Positions 42,060-50,302 of a DNA stretch of 64,000 nt are shown here, in pieces. The notes beneath the pieces are model-generated. The model was not told where the DNA came from. It worked only from the letters and a program-made list of their open reading frames with translations, and made no database searches. This DNA is from Caballeronia insecticola. Its GTDB lineage: Bacteria > Pseudomonadota > Gammaproteobacteria > Burkholderiales > Burkholderiaceae. The first letter of the stretch is position 1. The number at the start of each line of letters is the position of its first letter. Location of the stretch: assembly GCF_000402035.1 (NCBI RefSeq), contig NC_021289.1:558001-622000 (forward strand), in the 5' to 3' direction. The translations under genes and the position numbers were made by a program.

Positions 42060-42320
42060 ATGAAAAAGATCACGCCTCTCATCCTTCCTATCGCATTCGT
42101 TGCGCTCACTGCGCTGAGTCCGCTCGCGCATGCCAGCCTCGCCGAGGGCGCGCACGAGTTCAAGGAAGACGTCAAGTCGGCCGGACGGCAGACGGGCCAT
42201 GCCGCCCGCGACGCCGCTCACGCGGTCGGAAACGGCGCGAAGTCCGCGGGCCACGCCGTCGCGGACGCGTCGAAGCGCGGCTATCACGCCACCAGAAAAT
42301 GGGTGACGGGCGAGGAATAA
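42060..42320 (+). CDS. Small secreted, alanine/histidine-rich helical protein
   Basis: 86 residues from ATG 42060. Signal peptide MKKITPLILPIAFVALTALSPLAHA, then a repetitive amphipathic segment (HEFKEDVKSAGRQTGHAARDAAHAVGNGAKSAGHAVADASKRGYHATRKW) with a period of about 11 residues. This resembles small periplasmic coiled proteins of the entericidin/LEA-like kind. No function assigned. A longer upstream frame overlaps the TadB gene and is not real. Confidence 0.7.
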   Translation: MKKITPLILPIAFVALTALSPLAHASLAEGAHEFKEDVKSAGRQTGHAARDAAHAVGNGAKSAGHAVADASKRGYHATRKWVTGEE

Positions 42321-42363
42321 GCCGCACCCGACCCGGCTCCCGCATCGCTCATTTAAGCGTCGC

Positions 42364-42403
42364 TTGACAACGTCCGTCGCTGTTATTGATAATCGTTATC
42401 ATT
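42364..42403 (+). promoter_or_regulatory. Promoter with overlapping Fur box, iron operon
   Basis: A -35 TTGACA (42364-42369) and a -10 GATAAT (42388-42393), 18 bases apart, precede the DUF3649-PepSY-DUF3325 genes. The -10 sits inside TGATAA-TCG-TTATCA (42387-42401), a strong match to the Fur 19-mer (GATAATGATAATCATTATC). Repression by Fur-Fe2+ is expected. Confidence 0.8.
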
Positions 42404-42604
42404 TACGCGACTTCGCCATTCGGCGGATGAAGACGACGCATCACGGTTTGGGCCTCTTCCACATCGGCCGCGCCTGAACGGCGGCATCGTCACGACAGCG
42501 CCGGCATCATTCGACGCGGCGAACGCGCCAGCATCGCGATTCCGTCCCACGGGAACGACCGGCTTCGTCGCCTTCGTGACCGCGCCGTAGTTTGAGGAAC
42601 CGAT

Positions 42605-42928
42605 TTGAGAACACACCCCACGGCGATGGAAGCCGGCCCCATGCGCGTCATCGGCAGACACGGGCCGCTGGTCTCGCGCATCGTCGCCGCTATTTTCGGC
42701 GGCTATGCGCTCGCCGCGCTCACCAGCGTGGCCGCGCTCGTCTTGCCGATGAGCAAGCCGCAAGCCGTGCTGACGGGCATGCTCGCGAGCTTCATCGTGT
42801 ATGTGTGCGCGGTGATCTGGGTGTTCGCGGTGCGCAGCGCGCGGCGCGCATGGTGCGGGCTGCTCGTCGCGGCGTTGCCGTTGTTGCTCGCGGCGTGGAA
42901 CGTCTGGACGGCGGGGAACGCATCGTGA
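42605..42928 (+). CDS. DUF3649 membrane protein of an iron-uptake operon
   Basis: 107 residues, with a TTG start at 42605 supported by GAGGA at 42594-42598; in-frame ATGs at 42626 and 42641 are alternatives. Three to four helices (IVAAIFGGYALAALTSVAALVLPMSK, LTGMLASFIVYVCAVIWVFAV, WCGLLVAALPLLLAAWNVW). DUF3649 proteins are found beside PepSY proteins and TonB siderophore receptors. Overlaps the next gene by four bases (GTGA). Confidence 0.75.
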   Translation: MRTHPTAMEAGPMRVIGRHGPLVSRIVAAIFGGYALAALTSVAALVLPMSKPQAVLTGMLASFIVYVCAVIWVFAVRSARRAWCGLLVAALPLLLAAWNVWTAGNAS

Positions 42929-44553
42929 AGGCTGCACGGCGCGCGCAGCCGAAGGCCCGCGGCATTCGCCAGACGATGTCGGATCTGCATATCTGGGCCG
43001 GCCTGTTCGCGGGCTGGATTCTGTACGCGATGTTCCTCACCGGCACGGTCAGCTACTTCAAGGACGAAATCTCGCAATGGATGCGGCCCGAGCAGCCGCA
43101 GCAGCGCGAAGTCGCCGATCCGGCGCTCGTGGCGCAGCGCGTCGCGGCGACGCTCGGCACGATCGCCGCGGGCAGTCCGCAATGGAGCTTCGATCTTCCG
43201 AACGGGCGCACGAGCGTGATCGGTTCGTTCTGGCGCACGCCGGGCGCGGCGAACGGCAAGCGCACTTTCGAGGAAGCGAGCTTCGATCCGGCGACGGGCA
43301 AGCGCACGAGCGCACGTCAAACACTCGGCGGCGAATTTTTCTATCGCTTCCATTTCCAGTTCTATTACATGCCGGTGCTGTGGGGCCGCTGGCTCGCGGG
43401 ACTCTGCACGATGTTCATGCTGGTGGCGATCGTGAGCGGTGTCATCACGCACAAGAAAATCTTCACGGACTTCTTCACCTTTCGCTGGGGCAAGGGGCAG
43501 CGCTCGTGGCTCGATGCGCATAACGCGCTCTCCGTCTTCGGCCTGCCGTTTCACGCGATGATCACGTACACCGGCCTCGTCACGCTGATGGCGATGTACA
43601 TGCCGTGGGGCGCGCAGACCGCGTTCAAGACGCCGGCCGGGCGCCAGACGATGACATCGCAACTGAGCGCGTTCATCCAGCCCGGCAAGCCGTCGGGACA
43701 GAGAGCCGAACTCGCGCCCGTCGATGCGATGGTGCGCCAGGCCGAAGCCCGCTGGGGCCGCGACAAGGTCGGCCGCGTGACGATCACGAATCCCGGCGAC
43801 AGCACGGCGCGCGTCGCGGTTTCGCGCGGCGAGGCGTCGCGCGTGTCGATGAGCCCGCAATACATGCTCTTCGATGGCGTGACGGGCAAACTCATCGACG
43901 TGAAGGACGGCGTCGGCGGCGCGGCCGAAACGCGCGGCGTGCTGTACGCGCTGCATCTTGGACGCTTCAGCGATCTGCAATTGCGCTGGCTGTATTTCAT
44001 CGTCAGTCTGACGGGCACGGCGATGGTCGGCACGGGCCTCGTCATGTGGACAGTGAAGCGCCGTCAGAAGCTGCCCGATCCCGCGCGGCCTTACTTCGGT
44101 TTTCGCGTGGTCGAGCGTCTGAATATCGCGAGCATCGCGGGGCTATCGGTCGCAATGACGGGCTTCTTCTGGGGCAATCGTCTGCTGCCGGCCGGCATTG
44201 CCGCGCGCGATAACGCCGAGATCAACCTGTTCTTCGCGATCTGGGGCGCGACGTTGCTTTACGCGATCGCGCGGCCCGCGAAGCGCGCGTGGATCGAACT
44301 GTTGTGGCTTGCCACGGCGATGCTCGCGCTGCTGCCCGTGCTCAACGCGCTCACGACGAACCGGCCTGTGTGGCGCAGCGTCGCACAGGGCGATTGGGTC
44401 TTCGCGGGCTTCGATCTCATGATGTGGGCGTTCGCCGCGCTGCATGCCGTGTTGGCCTTGCGCGTTGCGCGACATCGTCCGAGCATGAAACGTCTGGACA
44501 AGCGCGCGGCGGCGAGTGTCGCCACGGCGCAGCGTGAAGAGGAGCGCGTGTGA
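42925..44553 (+). CDS. PepSY-associated transmembrane protein (iron uptake)
   Basis: 542 residues with a GTG start overlapping the preceding stop; ATG 42976 (MSDLHIWAGL) is an alternative. HIWAGLFAGWILYAMFLTGTVSYFKDEISQW is the hallmark first helix; FFYRFHFQFYYMPVLWGRWLAGLCTMFMLVAIVSGVITHKKIF and DAHNALSVFGLPFHAMITYTGL follow, with histidines placed to bind haem. These proteins are tied to ferric-siderophore reduction. Here the operon lacks a TonB receptor. Confidence 0.85.
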   Translation: MKAARRAQPKARGIRQTMSDLHIWAGLFAGWILYAMFLTGTVSYFKDEISQWMRPEQPQQREVADPALVAQRVAATLGTIAAGSPQWSFDLPNGRTSVIGSFWRTPGAANGKRTFEEASFDPATGKRTSARQTLGGEFFYRFHFQFYYMPVLWGRWLAGLCTMFMLVAIVSGVITHKKIFTDFFTFRWGKGQRSWLDAHNALSVFGLPFHAMITYTGLVTLMAMYMPWGAQTAFKTPAGRQTMTSQLSAFIQPGKPSGQRAELAPVDAMVRQAEARWGRDKVGRVTITNPGDSTARVAVSRGEASRVSMSPQYMLFDGVTGKLIDVKDGVGGAAETRGVLYALHLGRFSDLQLRWLYFIVSLTGTAMVGTGLVMWTVKRRQKLPDPARPYFGFRVVERLNIASIAGLSVAMTGFFWGNRLLPAGIAARDNAEINLFFAIWGATLLYAIARPAKRAWIELLWLATAMLALLPVLNALTTNRPVWRSVAQGDWVFAGFDLMMWAFAALHAVLALRVARHRPSMKRLDKRAAASVATAQREEERV

Positions 44554-44831
44554 CGCATCTTTTGACCATCGTCTTCTGCGTCATCGCATTCGCGTTTCTG
44601 GCTATGTCGATGGAACGCCATCATGAAGTCGTGTTCGGGCGCGAGCTTCGTGCAGGGCAAGCACGCGGGTTTCGTATCGCGGGCTGGTGCGGTCTTGTGT
44701 TGGCGCTGCGGTTCATCGTCGGCGAGGAAGGCTGGGCGCTCGGACTCGTCAGCTATAGCGGCTGCACGAGTCTTGCAGCGGGGCTCGTGTTCGGCGCGCT
44801 CGTTATCCGTCAGCGGTTATCGGCGCGTTGA
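44550..44831 (+). CDS. DUF3325 membrane protein of an iron-uptake operon
   Basis: 93 residues, GTG start at 44550-44552 overlapping the stop of the PepSY gene. Starts MTHLLTIVFCVIAFAFLAMSMERHHEVVFGRELR and has two to three helices. DUF3325 is the usual third member beside DUF3649 and PepSY. Role unknown; probably an accessory of the ferric-siderophore system. Confidence 0.78.
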   Translation: MTHLLTIVFCVIAFAFLAMSMERHHEVVFGRELRAGQARGFRIAGWCGLVLALRFIVGEEGWALGLVSYSGCTSLAAGLVFGALVIRQRLSAR

Positions 44832-44851
44832 TGGACTGAACGCCCGTGTCA

Positions 44852-45976
44852 TCACCAGCCGTGAAAGCGCGGCCATACAACTGTGCTGCCGTCGCTCGCG
44901 AGCGCGTGATACTCGGGATATTGCGCGCCGGTCGCGCATGCATGATTGGGCAGAATGCGCAGCTTCATGCCGATCGGAAAGCGCCGCGCGATGTCATCCG
45001 CATTTTCAATGGCAAGAATGCCGTGCTCCTGATTCGCGCCGATGAGCGTGCAGCCTGCGAGCGGCGTGCCATCGAGCGCGCATGCGAGACCATAGCCGTA
45101 GTCGTGCGCTTGCTTCGACGTGCCGCGGTCTCGGCTCATCGCCATCCATCCTGCATCGATGATGACCCAGCCTTTCTCCGGTTGATGCCCGATCACGCTC
45201 GCAAGCACGCTCAATGCGATGTCGCTCGTCGCGCATACGCCGACGTTCGCCATCACGAGATCGAAGAGCACATACACGCCGGCGCGCACTTCATCGACAC
45301 CTTCGAGGTGCCTTGCGGCAAACGCGGTCGGCGTTGAACCGATGCTTACGCTCTTGCACGCGATGCCCGCCGCACGCAGACGTTCGGCTGCACGCACGCA
45401 GCCCGCGCGTTCCTGTTCGGCGAGTGCGGCGAGCGCCTCGGGGTCGTTGAGTTCATAGCTCGAACCGGCATGCGTCATCACGCCGCCGACGCCGATTCCG
45501 CCTTCCTGAAGAATGCGCCCGATAGCGATGAGCGCATCGTCGTCGGGTGCGATGCCGGAGCGATGTCCGTCCGTATCGATTTCGAGCCACACATCGAACG
45601 TTTCGTTGGCCGCCTTGCAGAACTCGACAATCGCCGATGCCGCCGCCGCATTGTCCGCGATGATCGTAAGCGCGCAACCGCGTTTCTTAAGTGCCATCGC
45701 GCGCGGCAGTTTTGCAGGCACCATGCCGACCGCATAGAGAATGTTCGTGATGCCCGCCGCGAAGAATTCCTCGGCTTCCTTGAGCGTCGACACGGTGATG
45801 CCTTGCGCGCCCGCCGCGATCTGCGCACGCACGACGTCGAGACACTTCGTCGTCTTCACATGCGGACGGAACTTCACGCCGAGCGCGTTCATGCGTGTCT
45901 GCATTGCATCGATATTGCGCTGCATGGCGGCGATATCGATGATGGCGGCGGGTGTATCGAGCTGGTCGAGATTCAT
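44852..45976 (-). CDS. D-threonine aldolase / D-serine dehydratase-like PLP enzyme
   Basis: 374 residues, alanine-racemase N-terminal barrel (DTPAAIIDIAAMQRNIDAMQ, FRPHVKTTKCLDVV with the PLP lysine). The C-terminal domain carries LPNHACATGAQY, the HxC zinc site of the D-serine dehydratase-like family. It overlaps the upstream HAD gene by four bases, so they form an operon; an LysR gene and a DMT transporter gene lie behind. The substrate is a D-hydroxy-amino acid in known family members. Confidence 0.82.
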   Translation of the reverse strand: MNLDQLDTPAAIIDIAAMQRNIDAMQTRMNALGVKFRPHVKTTKCLDVVRAQIAAGAQGITVSTLKEAEEFFAAGITNILYAVGMVPAKLPRAMALKKRGCALTIIADNAAAASAIVEFCKAANETFDVWLEIDTDGHRSGIAPDDDALIAIGRILQEGGIGVGGVMTHAGSSYELNDPEALAALAEQERAGCVRAAERLRAAGIACKSVSIGSTPTAFAARHLEGVDEVRAGVYVLFDLVMANVGVCATSDIALSVLASVIGHQPEKGWVIIDAGWMAMSRDRGTSKQAHDYGYGLACALDGTPLAGCTLIGANQEHGILAIENADDIARRFPIGMKLRILPNHACATGAQYPEYHALASDGSTVVWPRFHGW

Positions 45977-46626
45977 GATGTCGTGTTGAAGCGGCTTGCC
46001 CAGTCGGGAAGGGCTTCGAGTGTCGGAGATTCGATATCAGGGGCCGTGCTGCCCGGAACGGGCGCAAGGCTTATATGGTTGTGCCAATACGTTCGCAAAC
46101 CTAAAGGCGCCGTGCCGAGCATGTCGTAGCTCGATCCCGCGACGAAGGCTGCATCGTGCGCGGCGATACCGAGCTTGTCCAGCGCGAGAAGATAAGGACG
46201 CGCATTCGGCTTATAGAAACCGGCCTCTTCGGCTGTGACGATTGCATCCCAACGAATCGGCAGAATCGATGCAGCCTCGCGACCAAGCGCAATAGAGCAA
46301 TTGGTGACCACCGCGAGCTTGCAGTGCGGTTGCAATCGTTCGAGCGCTTCTTGCGCTCCGTGCCACGGTTGGAGCGTCTGCCAGTTTTGCCGCAGCGAAG
46401 CGGCAGCGCGTTCAGGCAAGCCGACGTTACGCGCGGCCCGCTGCACGAGCGTTTCATAATCGACGTACGCGCCGCATTCGTATGTGAGCTTCAGATATTC
46501 CGCGCGCCAGATCCGGCCATGCTCGGGCGAACCGGCTGATTCGTTCCATAGCGTCCACGAGTCGAGCAACGCGGTGAGAAGATCGAAGAGAACGGCCTTG
46601 GGATAGTGCGATGTCGTATCGTTCAC
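45973..46626 (-). CDS. HAD-superfamily hydrolase, haloacid dehalogenase-like
   Basis: 217 residues with a GTG start (46624-46626). The nucleophile motif reads VLFDLLTALLDSW: the Asp is kept but the usual DxD second Asp is Leu, as in L-2-haloacid dehalogenases rather than phosphatases. Motif II is VVTNCSIALG, the Lys is in EEAGFYKPNARPY, and motif III is FVAGSSYDMLG. Partner of the D-threonine aldolase-like gene. Dehalogenase or other hydrolase activity is possible; I cannot decide. Confidence 0.78.
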   Translation of the reverse strand: MNDTTSHYPKAVLFDLLTALLDSWTLWNESAGSPEHGRIWRAEYLKLTYECGAYVDYETLVQRAARNVGLPERAAASLRQNWQTLQPWHGAQEALERLQPHCKLAVVTNCSIALGREAASILPIRWDAIVTAEEAGFYKPNARPYLLALDKLGIAAHDAAFVAGSSYDMLGTAPLGLRTYWHNHISLAPVPGSTAPDIESPTLEALPDWASRFNTTS

Positions 46627-46703
46627 GTTTGCTGTTCCATGACGAGCTTGCTGAAGCCATGGTGCCGATTATAGGTCGGGCTCGATTAAGCTTCGCTAAC
46701 TTC

Positions 46704-46726
46704 ATGATTCAGTCAGACTGAATCAT
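46704..46726. promoter_or_regulatory. Perfect 23-bp palindrome, candidate LysR operator
   Basis: ATGATTCAGTC-A-GACTGAATCAT is a perfect 11+1+11 inverted repeat in the gap upstream of the HAD/aldolase operon; its last base is the first base of the LysR stop codon. Its core contains a T-N11-A pattern typical of LysR boxes. There is no T tract, so a terminator is less likely. Confidence 0.6.
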
Positions 46727-47631
46727 CACTCGCGCCAGGGCGGATGAGGTCTGAAGCGCGACTGCACATACTGCATGAATTCGCGGGTTCTGCGCGGCAA
46801 TCCGGCGCGGTTGCGCGTGAGCGCGACGACGTTCGCATCGGGCACTTTCCACGATGGCAGGAGCCGCACCAGCGTGCCTTTGCGGATGTCGTCGGCGACG
46901 TCCCATTCCGAACGCAGGACGATGCCGCGTCCTTCGAGCGCCCAGCGGCGGATCACGTCGCCGTCATTGCAACCGAGCTTCGATGCGACTCTCACGCTCG
47001 TGCTCGTGCGGCCCTTGCTGAAGTGCCAGAGCGACGCATCTTCCCTGTTCTCATGCAGCACGATGCACGGCAGATGTGCGAGATCCTGCGGCGCTTCCGG
47101 CATGCCGAAGCGCCTGACTAACGCAGGCGACGCGCAAAGAAAGCGCGCATTCGGCGCGATCGCGTGACCGATCAGATTCGACGCACGCAACTCGCCGATA
47201 TGCACGACGACATCGAAACGATCGGCCGTCTCGGTCAACGGCTGATCGGACAGCGTGAGCGAGATATCGACATCGGGATGATCGCGCTGAAAATCCGCGA
47301 CGACCGGCGCGAGATAACGCCGACCGAAACCGAGCGGCCCGTTGATTCGCAACGCACCGACGAGACCGCCGCGACGCGTATGCAGTTCATCGAAGAGCGC
47401 GTCGAATTGCTCGATCAAATCGGCGCCGCGCTGGCACAGCAACGCGCCTTCTTCGGTGAAATGTAGTTTGCGCGCGGTGCGGTCGATCAGACGCGTGCCG
47501 AGCTTTTTCTCCAGTTGCTGCAGGCGTTGCGAGACGGCCGATGGCGACACGCCGAGTGTGCGGCCCGTCGCGACCAGGCTGCCGCTTCGTTGAATCGTGA
47601 GGAGGAAGCGAATGTCTGCGGTATCGGTCAT
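46726..47631 (-). CDS. LysR-family transcriptional regulator
   Basis: 301 residues. N-terminal winged HTH (TADIRFLLTIQRSGSLVATGRTLGVSPSAVSQRLQQLEKKLGTRLIDRTARKLHFTEEG) and a C-terminal two-lobe effector domain (GLVGALRINGPLGFGRRYLAPVVADFQRDHPDVDISLTLSD). It is transcribed in the same direction as the HAD/aldolase genes, six bases after the DMT transporter gene. It probably controls that operon through the palindrome at 46704-46726. Confidence 0.9.
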   Translation of the reverse strand: MTDTADIRFLLTIQRSGSLVATGRTLGVSPSAVSQRLQQLEKKLGTRLIDRTARKLHFTEEGALLCQRGADLIEQFDALFDELHTRRGGLVGALRINGPLGFGRRYLAPVVADFQRDHPDVDISLTLSDQPLTETADRFDVVVHIGELRASNLIGHAIAPNARFLCASPALVRRFGMPEAPQDLAHLPCIVLHENREDASLWHFSKGRTSTSVRVASKLGCNDGDVIRRWALEGRGIVLRSEWDVADDIRKGTLVRLLPSWKVPDANVVALTRNRAGLPRRTREFMQYVQSRFRPHPPWRE

Positions 47632-47637
47632 CGTGAT

Positions 47638-48540
47638 TCAGGCGATCGGTCCTTCGGGAATCTTGCGTTGCAATGCGACCGCGATTGCACTGCCGACGAT
47701 CAGCGCGATGCCCGCGAGCGAAAGTGGCGCGATCGTCTCGCCCCACACGATGTAGGCGAACAATGCCGCCCACACGATGCTCGTGTAATTGAAGGGCGCG
47801 AGCGTGCCTGCATCGGCGCGCCGGAACGCGACCGTCATCAGAATTTGTCCGACGGTTGCAAGCGCGCCTAGCAAGGCCATGAGCAGAAGGGCGTCGAGCG
47901 TCGGCGTCTTCCAGCTGAATGCGAGCGTGCAGGCCGTCACGACCGTGCCCACGGCAGTGAAGAACAACACCGTGGTGCGCGAATCGTCTGTGGGACGAAT
48001 GCGTTTGATCTGGATGATCGACAGCGCGCCGCAGAGTGCGCTCGAAAGCAACAGCACCGGCCCGAGCCAGTTCGATTCGCCGCCGCCCGGACGCACGACG
48101 AGCAACACGCCGACGAAGCCGATGAGTGCGGCCACCGCCGCGCGCGTCGTCAAATGCTCCTTGAGGATGAACGGCGCGAGCACGACGACCAGCAGCGTCT
48201 CCGAGTAGGCGATCGCCACCGCCTCGCCGAGCGGTATGTAGGGCAGCCCCGCGAAGAAGAAGCCGGACGCGCCGAGCAGCGTGAGCGCGCGCCAGGTCTG
48301 TCCCTTGATGTCGAGACGCCGGACGCGATCGATCACGGAGCGGTCGCCGAAACAGCACGCCGCGAAGGCAGGAACGAGGCCGAACAGCATCCGGAAGAAC
48401 GTCAGTTCGTTTGCCGGATAGTGCAGGGCGACGGCCTTCGCGAGCGTATCGACAATGGCGAAACACAACATCGAAGCAAGGATGAAGCCAATGCTTGCGA
48501 GAGGAAGGTGGGCGGCGCGCGTGGCGGTCGTGGTGGGCAT
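47638..48540 (-). CDS. DMT-superfamily (EamA) transporter
   Basis: 300 residues, ten helices made of two EamA repeats (IGFILASMLCFAIVDTLAKAVALHYPANELTFFRMLFGLVPAF and GALCGALSIIQIKRIRPTDDSRTTVLFFTAVGTVVTACTLAFS). Such proteins export or import amino acids and metabolites. The LysR gene lies six bases downstream on the same strand, so the DMT, LysR, HAD and aldolase genes are probably one regulatory unit. Confidence 0.87.
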   Translation of the reverse strand: MPTTTATRAAHLPLASIGFILASMLCFAIVDTLAKAVALHYPANELTFFRMLFGLVPAFAACCFGDRSVIDRVRRLDIKGQTWRALTLLGASGFFFAGLPYIPLGEAVAIAYSETLLVVVLAPFILKEHLTTRAAVAALIGFVGVLLVVRPGGGESNWLGPVLLLSSALCGALSIIQIKRIRPTDDSRTTVLFFTAVGTVVTACTLAFSWKTPTLDALLLMALLGALATVGQILMTVAFRRADAGTLAPFNYTSIVWAALFAYIVWGETIAPLSLAGIALIVGSAIAVALQRKIPEGPIA

Positions 48541-48651
48541 GACGCGATGAGATCGTGACGGAGCTTCGAATCATCGCATAGCCGGTGAGGGACGGCGCGG
48601 CGGACGCGTCTCGCTCCATCGTCTACGGGAAAGCCACTATTTTTGTTCTGG

Positions 48652-48707
48652 TTGACTCGCCGAAAAGTCCTGCTAGCATACGTCCATCAGGTTCATCAGC
48701 ATACTGA
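48652..48707 (+). promoter_or_regulatory. Promoter and PicR-type operator before the pic operon
   Basis: A -35 TTGACT (48652-48657) and a -10 TAGCAT (48674-48679), 16 bases apart, are followed by the palindrome TCAG-CATA-CTGA (48696-48707). The palindrome lies 23 bases before the ferredoxin ATG, downstream of the expected transcription start, a good place for a repressor. Confidence 0.6.
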
Positions 48708-48729
48708 GCAATTTTCGAAGGGGCGACAG

Positions 48730-49035
48730 ATGGCTCTCAAGTTCGCGGCGAAACTCGCCGATCTCGTGGAAGACGAGCCGCTCGGCGTGACGATCGGCGA
48801 GGAGCGCATCGCGCTCTATCTGCTCGACGGCGAAGTCCACGCCACGCATAACGTTTGCACGCATCAGTTCGCGTTGTTGAGCGACGGCTATATGGAGGAC
48901 GGCTGCATCGAATGTCCGCTGCATCAGGGGCGTTTCGACATCCGCACGGGCGCCGCGCAATGCGCGCCGGTCACGCAGCCGATCCGCGTGTACGGCGTGC
49001 AGGTGGAAGGCGGCGAAGTCTTCGTCGATCTTTGA
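48730..49035 (+). CDS. Rieske [2Fe-2S] ferredoxin of the 6-hydroxypicolinate monooxygenase system
   Basis: 101 residues from ATG 48730. Cluster ligands: NVCTHQFALL and IECPLHQGRFD (CxH and CxxH, about 18 residues apart). Electron-transfer ferredoxin between the FAD reductase next door (49058) and the Rieske oxygenase alpha subunit (50289). First gene of the putative pic operon; by position one of the PicB components. Confidence 0.88.
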   Translation: MALKFAAKLADLVEDEPLGVTIGEERIALYLLDGEVHATHNVCTHQFALLSDGYMEDGCIECPLHQGRFDIRTGAAQCAPVTQPIRVYGVQVEGGEVFVDL

Positions 49036-49057
49036 TATCGAACGCGCGGAGCGAAGA

Positions 49058-50302
49058 ATGACGCAGACCGTTTTGATCATCGGTGCGGGACAAGCGGGAG
49101 CGCGCGCGGCCGAGGCGTTGCGCAATGCCGCATTCGATGGACGTATCGTGCTCGTCGGCGATGAACGTCATGCGCCGTATGAAAGGCCGCCGCTGTCGAA
49201 AGACGTGCTCACCGCACACGACGATGCCGATTGCTTCAAAGGCTGGGTGCATGCGGCCGATCTGTATCGCGAGGCGCGCATCGAATGGCTCAACGATCGC
49301 TTGCTGCAACTCGATACGCAGCGACATGTGGCCATGCTCGAACGAACCGGCGAGCTGCGTTACGACCATTGCCTTTTCACGACCGGCGGACGCGTGCGCC
49401 GCTTGCCCAGTGTGCCCGATGGCCCGCACACGTTTCATCTGCGCACGCTCGACGACGCCATGCGACTGCGCGCGCGCCTCGCAACAGCACGCTCGGTTGC
49501 GGTGATAGGAGGCGGCTTTCTCGGTCTGGAATTCGCGGCCAGCGCGCGCACGCGTGGTCTCGACGTGAGCGTCTTCGAAACGGCGTCGAGCTTGTTGAGC
49601 CGCGCGTTGCCGCCGTTGCTTGCGGATCGTCTGCGCGTCAAACACGAACATCACGGCGTGCGCTTCGTGTTCGGTGCGCACGAACTGCAAGTCAAGGAAC
49701 ATGCGACAGGCGTGCAAGTCGGCGCGGAGCACTTTGATTTGTGCGTGATCGCAATCGGCCAGCATCCGAACGATGACATCGCGAAGGCGGCGGGCATCGT
49801 GACGAGCAACGGTATCGTCGTGGACCGGCATTGCCGCACGTCCGCAGCGGACGTCTACGCTGCCGGCGATTGCGCGAACTTTCCGTACGGCGCGAACGAT
49901 CAGGCGACGCGTCTCGAATCATGGCAAAACGCGCAGGAGCAGGCGATCGTCGCGGCGCGCAATATCGCAGGCGAAGCGGTGCGGTATGCGCCCACACCGT
50001 GGTTCTGGACCGATCAATATGACTGGAATATCCAGATGCTCGGCATGCCCGGCGTACCCGTCGATGGATGGATCGAACGCGCGGGCGCCGACGGCAAGAC
50101 TGTGCTCATGGGACTGCGCGATAGCGTCATCGTTCAGGCCTTCGCGATCAATCAGGGCGGCGAGCTGCGTGCGATCAGACGGCTCGTCGAAGAAGCGACG
50201 CCGGTCGATGCCGGCCTGCTCGCCGACCCCAACGTCAAGTTGCGCCAGCTCGAACGGCTGACTCGCTCAACACAATCGGGAGATCAAGGTGTACTCGTCT
50301 GA
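49058..50302 (+). CDS. FAD-dependent ferredoxin reductase of the Rieske oxygenase system
   Basis: 414 residues. Two dinucleotide motifs: VLIIGAGQAGARAAEALR at the N-terminus for FAD and VAVIGGGFLGLEFAASARTRG near residue 150 for NADH. The VYAAGDCANFPYG segment is the second FAD-binding stretch, and the C-terminal reductase domain (APTPWFWTDQYDWNIQMLG) is that of dioxygenase ferredoxin reductases. Its end overlaps the alpha-subunit gene by 14 bases. Confidence 0.9.
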   Translation: MTQTVLIIGAGQAGARAAEALRNAAFDGRIVLVGDERHAPYERPPLSKDVLTAHDDADCFKGWVHAADLYREARIEWLNDRLLQLDTQRHVAMLERTGELRYDHCLFTTGGRVRRLPSVPDGPHTFHLRTLDDAMRLRARLATARSVAVIGGGFLGLEFAASARTRGLDVSVFETASSLLSRALPPLLADRLRVKHEHHGVRFVFGAHELQVKEHATGVQVGAEHFDLCVIAIGQHPNDDIAKAAGIVTSNGIVVDRHCRTSAADVYAAGDCANFPYGANDQATRLESWQNAQEQAIVAARNIAGEAVRYAPTPWFWTDQYDWNIQMLGMPGVPVDGWIERAGADGKTVLMGLRDSVIVQAFAINQGGELRAIRRLVEEATPVDAGLLADPNVKLRQLERLTRSTQSGDQGVLV

